From Ulva prolifera (lineage: Eukaryota; Chlorophyta; Ulvophyceae; Ulvales; Ulvaceae), in the NCBI GenBank assembly GCA_023078555.1, contig CM041197.1, forward strand, positions 1,894,501 through 1,958,500: 64,000 nt of DNA, read 5' to 3'. How positions within the stretch are numbered: the first letter of the stretch is position 1; the number at the start of each line of letters is the position of its first letter. Shown piece after piece: positions 13,537 to 24,738 of this stretch. The notes below the pieces were generated by a model that was not told where the DNA came from, did not search any database, and saw only the letters and a list, made by a program, of their open reading frames with translations. Made by a program: the position numbers and the translations under genes.

Positions 13537-14860
13537 GGTTCCGGCCGGAGGCGACCTCCGCGCCACCCTCGGTCCCTGTTTTCTTTTGCGGGATGCCGGC
13601 GGGCCGCCGCGGCCGGCGTGGCCAGAGGTGCGTCGCTGCTGCGGCGCCCCGCTGCTCGATGCATGCTGTTTCCTTTTGGACTGTTGGACAGAACACGCCG
13701 ACGCGATGCGATCGGCATCGCGGAGTTTTTGGATGCAGATGCTTGGATTCGAAGCCGACGCCGCAGCTCCGACGCGGAGGCGAGGCCGATAGATACATGA
13801 ATGCAGGATGCTGAATATCATTCTTTTGATACTTGGAGGATGGTGGCTGCAGACACAAGGCTCGGTCCATTCCGGCCGGAGGCGACCTCCGCGCCACCGT
13901 CGGGCCCTGTTTCCTTTTGGCCGCGACATGCGGCCGGCGTGGCCACAGGTGTCTCCGTGGCGGAGCGCCGACGAAGGCACCGCTGCAGAGGAACGTCGCG
14001 TAGTTGCCTGGTGTGCGGATGCAGCGAAGCCGACGCCGGCGTGGTGCAGCCGCCGGACACACGCCCGTACGTACATACATGCAGGAGGGCGGCTCGCGGC
14101 CCGGCCTCTGTCTTTTGCAACCGCATACAGGTTGCTGAACAGTAAACCTATGATATTTGGCGGATGGTGGCTGCAAACACGAGGCTTGGTCGTCTCCAGT
14201 CGGGTGCAGTGTTCCGTACCGCATGCGTCGCGTATGCATGCGCATTGGACAAGGGGGCGCGGCCGCTCGTGGATGGATGACATGGCACGCGGCTGAGGGC
14301 CGGCCACGGCAATTGATTCCCGTCGCATCGGACATGACGCATATGATCTGAATCGCGATGGTGATGCCTCGGCCGAGCCATCCGTGGCGCGGCGCAGCTG
14401 GAAGCCGCGTGGCCAGAGGTGCAGCGCGACTTTAACGCCCGGCACCGCTGCAGAGGGACGACGCCGACGCGATGCGATCGGCATCTCGGAGTTTTTGGAT
14501 GCAGATGCTTGGATTCGAAGCCGACGCCGCAGCTCCGACGCGGAGGCGAGGCCGATAGATACATGAATGCAGGATGCTGAATATCATACTTTTGATACTT
14601 GGAGGATGGTGGCTGCAAACACAAGGCTCGGTCGTCTCCAGTATCGCAGTACAGTGTTGTCGTGCATTGACTATCTGCTGCTCCTATGCATGCATGCGCG
14701 CGTGCATGCAAGCCACGGAGGACGGCCACGGCGGCAGATCAGGCGACATGGGAACGCGGGCGCTCATGGATGGATGACATGGCACGCGGACGAGGGCTGA
14801 CCACGGGAGTGGTCGTCACCGTGACGGGAGGCGCCGTTGGCTTGCAAGTCCATGAAGGAT
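13537..14860. repeat. GC-rich degenerate repeat cluster at the copy-1 breakpoint
   Basis: Several modules recur. A 173-bp segment at 13,696-13,868 is repeated at 14,462-14,634 with very few changes. A 44-bp block starting TTCCGGCCGGAGGCGACCTC occurs at about 13,540 and 13,870. A block starting GATACTTGGAGGATGGTGGC occurs near 13,829, 14,152 (diverged) and 14,595. GGATGGATGACATGGCACGC occurs near 14,268 and 14,768. Open frames cross it on both strands but look like composition artefacts. It may be a separate repeat family that inserted at, or replaced, the end of copy 1. Confidence 0.7.
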
Positions 14861-15599
14861 GATATTTCCACGCGGTACACCATGCAGGATGCTATTTCAG
14901 CATTTCCACGGACCTGAGCTCCGCAACTGTATATGTGTTGTCAGCGGTGGGCGCATGCAGCTGCGCAGCGTGTGGCTGGGGGCCGTCTGGAGAGACGCAC
15001 ATGCATGTGCATGTATGATTGCAGTCGACCGGGATGGGCTGAAGAGGCCGCCTTGTCGCTGGGACATGGGACACAGCACATTCAACAATTGACAGCATCT
15101 TCCTGGGTGGTGGAATCCGGGATGCCACTGCGTACGTGATTCACGCTGTTGTGATTCATGAATCAGTTGTTCAGCGCTCGCGCCTGTGTTCGACCGTGCA
15201 CTAGGTGCAGCGTGACAGGAGGAACGTCCGGCGACCTGACGCACCGTTGGTAGAACAGGCAGCCATCTTTTCAGTAATAGTTCGGCTGTGTGGATGGCAG
15301 AGGTGGCAGCGGCAATGACGGCGGGGCAGCGTCTGAAGGCAGGACAGGTGGGTGCGAAGCTGCGCAGCGGATGTGCGTGCAGGAACATGGTGGTAGGGGG
15401 TGGAAGCGGAGCGTGCGAGAGAATCTTGCTCTGGCCTGCACTGTAGCACTCGACACACACCGTCGTTCTCCATGTGTACAGTGATGCGACCTGAAATTCA
15501 CAGGGAGTCACATCGCGTGCTGATCATGCAGGAGGGGCTGGACGGTGGTTCCGTGGCAGGGGTGGAGCCCATGGCAGATGTGGATGGGGCAGCACGCAT
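14861..15599. other. Junction sequence between copies, no gene supported
   Basis: Unique-looking sequence joins the repeat cluster to the region that matches the left edge of the window. A frame from 15,400 to 15,864 runs into the copy-2 leader, but copy 1 does not conserve it as protein, so I do not call it. The true left boundary of the element should lie in or before this stretch, but it cannot be fixed because copy 1 starts outside the window. Confidence 0.4.
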
Positions 15600-16111
15600 G
15601 GCCGCTGGCGTCCGCAGTCGCGATGCCCGTGTGGCTGGCGGCGGGCTGCGGCATCCGGAGCGGGTCAGCGACGTCTTCGCGATGCAACAGCAGGTTGTGG
15701 CGGCGGTGCGGGTGGGGGCCATGTTTCCCGCGCTGCTGAGATCTGCGGGCGTTCGCGCCCTCCCGGATGTGTGGGGGCGGGTGGGGATATCCAAGGCGGG
15801 TGCCGAGGTTTACTTTGTGTTTGGGCAGCGTGTACGCGCGCTGACGGGTGCTCGCGTGGGATAGTTTTGGACGTCCATGGCTGCTGCCGCGGTGTGGAGG
15901 GTGGATGTTGGGGTGGGGTGGCACCACCAGTGCATGACGGGGGTCAGCCGCAGTGACTGTATGCATGCCATGCTGTGTCTATTGTCTCTGCCGGTGGTAC
16001 CTGCATGCGACGGGATTGTGAAGGTTGTTGAAGATTGTTTTTGCGGGGTTGTTGAAGATTGTTTTTGCGGGGGGGTTTTTTTTTTTTTTTTTTTTTTTAA
16101 TCATAATGTTA

Positions 16112-16148
<37 letters not shown>

Positions 16149-16869
16149 CGGTACATCAATATTGCCAGCTTTCCTTGCAGCTCAATTTTGTAACAATAAC
16201 TCAGCCCAGCGAACCACCTGTTGTTTCGGCACCCGCCCACGTTGGATGTACCACAGTCGGACGGCTTCTTAGGAATCGTGACAATTCTGCGCTGTGGGAG
16301 TCTGCTCCGGTTGCAGTGACCTGACCTGTGCTGTTTCGCACTTGAGACATGATTGCAGCACCTCCGGGCACTGCTATAGATGAGCAGCATCATTGCGCAT
16401 CACTCACGGGCGCTGCACTGCTGGTGTCAAGCCTCACCATGGCAGCAGCAAGTGCCACCGTATCACCCTACTGACAGCCCAGAAGTTGGTAGTGGCTGGA
16501 CGAAGGTTGCTGCGATGAAGCACTCATGATCAGGTGGCATGAACGCCTCACCACGTCACATCATGTGATGATCCAAAACACATGTGAAACAAGGCAACGC
16601 CAAAATCGACACAGAACCTGTCAACAGGACCAACAAGTAGCATGTCTTTGTGTGTCATCGGAGGTTCCATTTTGCCGAAAGTTTCAGGGCGAGGCGCGCA
16701 GATGTGGGGTTGGTCAGCGGCGGGTGCCATGCATACAGTTGCAGGCTTCGTGGCGAGAGGGCTGCACTGCCTGGACTCCTGCATGTGGAGACAGGCGACA
16801 AAGATGAATCGTTGGATGCCATGCGCACGCACAAGCATCGCGCGCGACGCCCCCACGCACGCATACGCA
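15600..16869 (+). other. Leader region of copy 2
   Basis: Counterpart of positions 1-1,400 in copy 1, alignable in blocks with many small indels. It contains a tandem 25-bp repeat and T/C homopolymers, annotated separately. No protein-coding frame is conserved between the copies here. It leads into CG/CA-rich sequence and the CA array. Confidence 0.45.
16028..16146. repeat. Tandem 25-bp repeat followed by T23 and C33 tracts
   Basis: AAGATTGTTTTTGCGGGG plus linker is present twice (from 16,028), followed by 23 T (16,076-16,098), a 15-base spacer and 33 C (16,114-16,146). Copy 1 lacks these tracts at the equivalent position near 690. Homopolymers this long are prone to sequencing length errors, so the exact counts are uncertain. 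Confidence 0.9.
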
Positions 16870-17365
<496 letters not shown>

Positions 17366-17555
17366 TGCTACTCGTGTACTACGATACTCTGCTGTAGTGT
17401 GGCCATGTGTGCGTGTGGCTGTTGAGGTACGATGGGTTTTGAGATATCTCCGTTGGTCTGTTGCAGCACTCTTCCCGTCGCCATGCTAAACATGCCAGTG
17501 GTGCACTCACTGTTTTGTAAGTCTGCTTGTGGTGCACAGGTTTCCTGATGAGGCC

Positions 17556-19940
17556 ATGCCAGCTACGGCTGCAAAGCTGACTGTGGAGGTCTCGGCGCCT
17601 AGCATCGATGATGTCCAGTGGAGTGTACGCTGGCACGGGACGCCCAGAGTGAGGCGGTACGCATTGTGTCTCATGCCCCTGCTTCATGCATGATGTGCTG
17701 TTTTGCGGCGCAGCGCTGACGTTGTTGGTGCGCAGGGCGATGGCACATTTTGTCCGAGGCAGGCGGATGCACCATCCTCGGACAAGGCGGCTGTGGCGGC
17801 AGGAGGAGTGTGCCAACGTAGCTCGGGGCCACCTCAGCGCAGGGCAGCGCAACTGGTGGCGCGAACAGCGCGTCACCATGATGAGCCCGCCGGCGAACAC
17901 AGGGGCTGGAGCTGCCGCTTTAGAGTCAGCAGCGCTGGAGGATCGTGTCACTGCCGCTCGCGCATGGCTATTGAATCCAGAGCGGAGGCGCGAAGCAGCC
18001 ACACGTGCGTCCACCAGACCCACACCAACGCGTGTGTGTGTGACGGGTTCGGGTCCGTTGGGGAGTGTCGTTGTGCGGCAGTCAGAGTATGGCCTTGCAT
18101 GGTGCGAGGGTCTTGCGCCGGCGCCGGCGGGCATGCATGCGGTGGCAAGCACAGCCCTCGTGGTGCCCACTCGTGAGCCTGTGGGGCAGCTGAAGCCGGG
18201 GCGCATCACCGCGGGCATGCACCTTGGTGCCTGCATCATGCGCTGTGTCCAATCGCTGCTGCAACGTGCCATGGTTGAGCCAGCCTCGAGCTCAGCATCC
18301 AGGCTGGAGAGCGCACGGGTTGGCCGCGTTCTGTTGCTAGCAGCACACCTGGCTGCAGTTGGTTTGGATGCAGCGGCCACGTGCTTGGCTGCGCCGGCAT
18401 CACATGGCAGTGCAGTCGTGGCATCACATGCTCCAAGGGCAGCGACTGTGGCCGCAAAACCTTCCGCTTCAGTTGCGGAGCTGTCAGTGGGCGCGGCGGA
18501 GGTTCAGGGCGTAACCCACAGCGTGGTGCGGTTTGTGCACGCAGCGGCTCCAATGCCTGTGTCCACATCTGCTGCGGCAGCAGGTGTTGCTGCGGCTGCG
18601 CATGGTGTGAGTTTGCCCGGTTTGGCTGTTGCGGGCGCAGCAGCAGTGGCCACAGGTGCTGCGGGTGCTGCACATGCTGCAGACCCACAGCTGGTTGCAG
18701 AGTTGACCCTGGCACACACCAGCGTGGGGCAGAGGCTGCGGGGAGGTGGTTCTGGAACCATGCTGCCTGATCCCGGTGGTGGTGTGGAGGCTTGTAGTGA
18801 ACGGGGCAGCGGCGGCTCGGCGGGGTCAGGCTCGGCTGAGGCGGTTTCAAACCGGCCGGCAGCGGTGGGCAGCCCATCAGCCAAGTCGAAGCAGATTGCA
18901 GCTGCTGCATTGCGTCTCCGGACATCGCGGCAGTTTCGTATGATGTCGGGTGCCAGGCCTGTAGTGAAGAAGCGTGTGCGTGAGGAGGCAGCTGACAGCG
19001 TGTGCGCAGTCGTAGGGAAGGCGGCGGGTGGGGGCGCGGCTGTCGATGCTGCAGCTGCAGTGGTGCCTGAAGGTGGCTGTCCTATGGCAGCTCCCAGTGT
19101 GGGTAATACCACCGTTGCAGACTCCGCCGCTGAGGATCGCCCCTCACCGGGGGGTCCTAGTGCAGCCAACTGCATCCCTGTGATTGATGTATCATGGATC
19201 AGCGCTGGTGTGCGCCCCGCTGCTGGGAAGACGTGGCATGTGGGGCGCAGTGCCTCGCAGCGCCCTAAACACAGCAGAGGTGCTGTGTCTCTGACCAGGG
19301 CCGTCCTCGATGATTCAGACGACGATGCGCCCTTGCCAGATGCCTCCAACCGGGGTACACCTGCGTCGTTGGTGGATGTTGCTGAGGGTGGCGCACGCGG
19401 GCCTCAAAAGTCTTTCACGCAGTGGCTCAGCGGGGTCGCTGCGCAGCGACCTGAGGTTGGGGTTTGTGGCGGCGAAGCGGCACCGGCTGACAGCAGCGCT
19501 ACCTGTGGGCAGGGTGATGTTGCTGCCCCGGAGCCGGACATTGCGGCCGCGCTTCGCCGTCGTGATTCTCTCATTACACCCGAGCAGGTGCCACCCGTGA
19601 CAGGTGTGTGTGAGCGGGCGAGTGCTGCACACAGATGCAGTGGTGGTGCTGCCCCTACACCGCAACTGATGCGACCCTCACCGGCACGTGGTGACGGTGT
19701 GCCACGCAGTGATGATGGCAAGGCAGAGTGTGAGAGTTTTTCATTCTTCAACTCCAGCGATGAGGACATCGAGGGTGATGTGTCGTACACAGCGTCCCAG
19801 ATTAGCCTTTTGTCCTCGGAGTCTGGGGATGAGGACGGGGACAGCGACGTTGTGCCTGTGCATGCTATGGGTCCAGGTGATGAAGCTGCTGCGCTGCATC
19901 GTCTTGGGGACTTGCTCGACAACCCGCAGATGTATGCTAG
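17556..19940 (+). CDS. N-terminal Ala/Ser-rich acidic protein part, copy 2
   Basis: This matches 3,558-6,134 of copy 1 closely up to about 19,770, then diverges. The same 45-codon upstream frame begins at ATG 17,556 with one residue changed (PARAA to PATAA). The long frame is open from 17,686 and ends at a donor at 19,941 after the conserved LHRLGDLLDNP motif. Relative to copy 1 it lacks about 57 codons near 18,570, an in-frame deletion inside an Ala-rich region. The QKSFTQWLSGV stretch and the Ser/Asp patch before the end are the best conserved parts. No recognised domain; probably a disordered N-terminal region of the element protein. Confidence 0.6.
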
Positions 19941-20137
19941 GTATGCGGCCACTCGTGTTTGTAATGAGTTCTACTGCCGTGCATGTCCCGCCTCCTCCGC
20001 ACGAAAGCCATCTGTCATCATTGCAACGCATGCTGCCATTCACTGCAACGCACGCATGCATTGTGTGTTGAAACTATAGACGCCGGGCACATTCTCACCA
20101 GTAACGGCGAGCTTGCGTGAAGGATCAAGAACAGCAG

Positions 20138-23100
20138 CATGGGCACGGCGGCGATGGCGCATGATGAGGTGGTCATGCCGCGCCGTGAAATGCTAGTGCG
20201 CGGCCTGGCCTCCAAGTGGTCAGCTTCGTGGACTGACGCCGATGCAGATTGGTATAAGTGCATACCATGCAAAAATGTCGAGAATCAGGAAGGTGCTGCA
20301 AGGTTGATGCTTGTGTTTGCACGAGCGTATCTTGTAGCGCTGGTCTCTGCGCAAGACGACCCTGTATTCGACCAGGGTAGCGATGACTCTCGGTCCACCC
20401 CTGTGAAGATTCTCGACGACATTCAGAAATCCAAGAATGGTAAAGGCGAGGTCAGCATGGGCAGCATTGTGGCCTCATTTGCTAAGTGCCCCGGGCAGGT
20501 GTTCTGCGAAACACTCACATTGTTGTCATGGGCTGGCCACATAGGAAGCTTCAATACGCTTGCCATGTACAGATACACCGTATCAACGGTTGTAGATGCG
20601 TACTTGGAGGGACAGCGTATGATTGTCCGTAAAACCCCGTCCGAGGAGCAGGTGTGGTCTCGATGCCCCTTTCGTGCATGCTGCAGTTTCGTACTGCACG
20701 CCCCACAATGTTCCATGGGCACAAAAATACTGACTGTACTGCAGCAGATCGCACAGCGTACCGGTGTATGCAGTGTGTGATGCTTGTCGATTGCGCATTG
20801 TGCCATCCAGTGCTACCGTCACGGCCACGTTGAATGCTGCTATGCAGGCCTGGAGAGAGGCGAGCCATTTGTTCCGCGCGTTTCGCTTGCAAGTGCGACT
20901 ATACATTATGGCCCTCAAGGCAAACGGCGCTTTGAACGCATTGAAGCCAAAGCCGATGCAAGCTGCAGAGATCCGGAGATGCGCCGAAGCGACCAACTGC
21001 GGGTCTATCACCATCATGTATGGCCGGGTGGCGGCGTTCTTGAAGATGCTTTCGGGAGCCCGGAACCCCGTATTTGTGGCGCTCACATGGGGTCACGTCC
21101 ACTTCATCCCCACCTACTATGTGGATGAGGCAACTCAGACGAAGCAGGTGCGGGGGTTGCTCACTCAGCCATACTACATGGATGCACAGCCTATATGTGC
21201 ATGCATGGTGTACATTGTTTATTCCATGTATGGTGACATGGATGCCTCTGCATCACTGGGGCACCATAGGGAGGCCTGCGTGCACATTGCAAAAGTCGTG
21301 CACACCGTTATGTATTCATGCGTTGGGTGACTGACGCTCGTGCTGGTCTCACGTCAATATGGTCGAGGCGGGCCGTTTACGGGGGCCCGCGTGTAGGTCA
21401 CATTCATGTGCGAGTTCGCTATCGCATGGGACAAGGCACCCAATGTGTTTGGGGTTAAGAATATTGTGGTTGACAACACCGCAGCATTGAATGAGGAGGG
21501 TGTAAACTGGAATGACAGTCTGGGCTGCGTCGGGGAACATCTACTCTCCATCGCCTTGCACCAACGCGTCATTGATGTGGAGGATCTCTGCAATCTCAAG
21601 GTCGGTGACAGTTTCAAGCTCAGCCACCTTATCAAGAAGCGCACATCAGTCCGGCCGCAGGACCCCACATCGGAGGATGTGGACGCAATGTGTGACTTGC
21701 TCATATCCCTTTGCTGTGCCTGTTTTCTTGTTAAATTGTTACATGTGCGACATGATGCAATGCTAAACAACGCCCAATGGCTGCCGGCCGCTACTTGTGC
21801 ATCATTCACACCATGGGTGCCAGCTGCAGCAATGTGTGGTGTCACAGCTCGGTGAGCACTCGGGGTGATTCGAAAGTATATGGCGCACGCAATGCACCCA
21901 TGCAGGTTTTGCTTCTGCCGCTACCATGGTATGGTCCCGCTACGATTTGTACCACTAGCGCCGTACGCCATATCAGCTCTGGTGGCGCGGTTCACTGCGG
22001 CCGCCGACATGAAAGTACTTTCAAGAGAGCTGCGGACCGGCATGGTTCTTGGGCGCATCATCCAGGCGCAGCTACATCACAACGGCCAAGAGAACCGCGT
22101 TGCGATTGCCCATGCGGGGCAGTGGTCACTCAATAGCAGCACATACCAGACCGAGTACCTCCACCCCTCAATCTTGCACTCGCTGTTTGGGGACCTGGTA
22201 CGGACTAGCCCGCAACAGCTTTATGGAAACTAAGTGATGTTGCCTGTTAGCGAGGGCGTGTGTATATATGGCCGCGTGCCGATACCAATCCCTGTGATGC
22301 ATACAGTCCGCTGCTTCGGACAACTGGCACGGCCGGTCGACATACTGTCTAAATTCGCAAGCATGGTACGCAGGCCCTCAAAGATCTGGGAGTGCCGTCG
22401 GCAATGAGCAACCTGGTCAAGACGGCAGCGTTTAAGGCCTTGAGTCTCGTGCGGGACAAAAATCAATATGCATTGGCGGTGTATATGCATGCAGCTGTGG
22501 GGCAGTTGTTCTTACACAGCGACGAGGGCAGGCGGCAGTTGCAAGAAGCCGATGTTCACGGGAAGACATTGCTCGACGCAAGCTTGCGCACTCATCGACG
22601 TGACCGCTCGGGAGCACTAGCTGCGTACGGCTGGACACTCATTCGCAAGATGCATCCCGATGGCCCTGCGCAACTCCACCTGTGGGGCAAAGACAAGTTT
22701 ATGCCCGCTGAGAACCGTTCAGGTGCGTTTTTTAAGTTCGTGGGGTAGGGTTTCGCGGGGGGGGGGGGGGGGGGGGGGGTTGCGTAGGCTAACCGAGTTG
22801 CAGGTGCTGTACGGCCTTTTGTGCATCCATGTCGGTTACTGTTCTTGTAGTTGAAAGGGGGGGGGGGGGGGGGGGGGGGGGGCAATTGCAGGTGTAGTAT
22901 TGAGCTCAATAGATGTGTTTCGGGAGGCGGTGTACCTGCGTAGGGTTCGGGTGCGGGTCATGAAGGACGGCCATTGTCCGCAGGAGTGCACTCGCGTGAT
23001 ACTCAAACCTGTTGGTACTTTGCGTGTCACACACAGTGTGTCTTCGCTGTGCAGGTGAGTTGAAGGCTTTCTGCGTTATGCTAAGAAATGCTGACGAGGT

Positions 23101-23479
23101 GCAGACGGCATGGTTACATGCACTGGAGGATGCTGGTGGTGATCATGGGGTGGATTTGCGATCCATGCTGAGCACTGCCAGTGGCGGCAAGATGTTATCG
23201 CCACTGGAAGCCATGCATTCGGTTGGAGAGACAGTCGCAGCGGACGTGCGCGAGCACCTCGAAGATCGTGATGCCCAGCTTGACGGCGCCACCGTTGAAG
23301 ACATTGCCCAAGACATTGACCTTTGCCGATTTGGGCAAGAGATGTCCACTGCTCAGCTCTTTGGGGAAGAGGGCGACTTCTTAGTGGAGCGCATGCGGAA
23401 ACACGAGTGTGTATACAACGCGGACGCAATGAGGCAGAAGCGCCTTACAAAGCTCAATGTTGGTGCCGTTGAAGTGGAG
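20138..23479 (+). CDS. Exons 2-7 with tyrosine-recombinase-like signature, copy 2
   Basis: Exons 20,138-20,651, 20,848-21,147, 21,397-21,689, 21,906-22,197, 22,374-22,722 and 23,055-23,479 join in phase and match copy 1 one for one. Candidate recombinase positions are Arg at 21,565 (HQRVIDVEDL), Arg at 22,033 (SRELRTG), Trp at 22,123 and Tyr at 22,144 or 22,156 (TYQTEYLHP). All four are conserved between copies. The order and spacing fit a tyrosine recombinase, but the catalytic His is replaced and no profile search was possible. Intron 6 (22,723-23,054) contains two long G tracts that are absent from copy 1. Conserved protein with diverged DNA implies that both lineages were under selection. 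Confidence 0.6.
22757..22882. repeat. Two poly-G tracts in intron 6 of copy 2
   Basis: 23 G at 22,757-22,779 and 26 G at 22,857-22,882, separated by 77 bases. They lie in the intron between the sixth and seventh exons. Copy 1 has no such tracts. Either they are genuine expansions, able to form G-quadruplex structure, or their lengths reflect assembly of low-quality sequence. Confidence 0.9.
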
Positions 23480-23663
23480 GTACGTGCGGCAGTCATCTCA
23501 TGTTGTGCAGCTCCTGCTTAGTGCATGCCATGTACAATGAGCCATGGTTGGTGGAGATGAATGCGTGTCGTCCTTTACATGTGGGCCACAGAATTGCGAT
23601 GTTGCATCGTGGCCACAAGTACTCGCAAGACCACGCATCACAAGGCATGGTGTTGGCATGCAG

Positions 23664-24542
23664 GTGACCACGGAGGGCCTCAATGCGATCCTTGTCCATC
23701 GCAAGGCGACTTTGCAGCACTTCAGCATCCCGGTACAGAGGCCGCCGACGCTGAACATGCGGGACTGGATCTGGACCGCGGGCGGTGCGGGGTTCATGGG
23801 TGTCATTCGCCAAATACGGCAGGGCAACGACAGTTTGGAGCAAATGCTGCAGTATCTGCGCTTGGGTGCGACCTCAACAACATTTGTGTTTTCCCTTGAG
23901 GGCTAGGTCTGTTGGTGAGTCGGCTGTCTACATGGCGCAAGATTATGTTGATGCTCCACCGAAATTTTTGTTTCTCACAGCCCGCATGTTGCTGTAGAAA
24001 GAGCACCGGTGCCGGTGGTGGTGCGGAGCTACAAGTCGCTCGAGGTGGCAAATCCGGACATACCGCTTCAGGGCAAGTGCCTCGCTGTTGACTCCAAGAA
24101 ATCGGCAGCGGGGGCGACGGGTGCAGACGAGCTGTGCCTTGCGGATACCGTGGGGGGGGTCAGCAATCAGATGCATCTGTGCCCCCGACACCTTCGGAAG
24201 CCGCTTCTTCTAATTGAAGATTTCCGTGGTACGCGCACCGCTGGCTTTGGGCGGTACTGCAAGAATACAGCGTGCAAGAAGGTTCTGGACATCGGGAATT
24301 TCACGGGATTTGCCACCGTTTGCAACATTCACAGGACAGGCGCAACGATGCTTGGCCGGAAGGCAGTGCTGCCGCCGGTCGATGAGGCATTTTACGGGGT
24401 TGCGGTGACTGAGCCCCGGCTCGAATCTCTGGTCGCTGGCTCTGCCAACTTGCACAAACGCGATTTGACGCGTTGTGATGTCATCACTTGTACTGTGCTG
24501 CTAGAAACCCAGAAGACTGGCCTCTGCCCGAAGCATGTGAAG
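23664..24542 (+). CDS. Exons 8-9 of the element protein, copy 2
   Basis: Exon 8 begins at 23,664 after GCATGCAG and continues the frame of exon 7 (VEVE to VTTEGLNAIL). Exon 9 runs from about 23,998 to 24,542. The sequence is almost identical to 10,737-11,615 apart from scattered changes near the 3' end of exon 9, where a short stretch of residues differs. Cys/His patterns at the end of exon 9 continue into exon 10. The jump in identity at about 23,648 marks a recombination or conversion boundary. Confidence 0.5.
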
Positions 24543-24738
24543 GTGATATTTCCATGCGTGTCTGCCCTAAGTCCACATGCTGTGCTACTCCATGCCATGC
24601 CGGGGACGTGTTGCTGATTCAGTGTTGCAGTACATGCATAAATAGGTTGCCTTGCATGTGTTTTGAGTTTCAGATTGGCTCGAGAGTGTTTCTTCCTAAG
24701 ATTTGCTTGTCAAGTGACAAGGGATGCTATTTTTGCAG

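Noticed and set aside
13381-14484. Long minus-strand Arg/Pro/Ser-rich frames
   Set aside because: They lie opposite the Cys/His-rich exon and GC-rich repeats, and are shadows of GC-biased sequence.
13537-14860. CRISPR-like array
   Set aside because: Repeats are long, irregular and without uniform spacers, and the host is a eukaryote.
21060-21147. HUH (Rep) nuclease motif in WGHVHFIPTYY
   Set aside because: His-Val-His is present in copy 2 and His-Ile-His in copy 1, and a Pif1-like helicase is downstream as in Helitrons. However, the Helitron Rep motifs around it and the two-Tyr motif at the right distance are missing. Kept only as an alternative to the recombinase reading.
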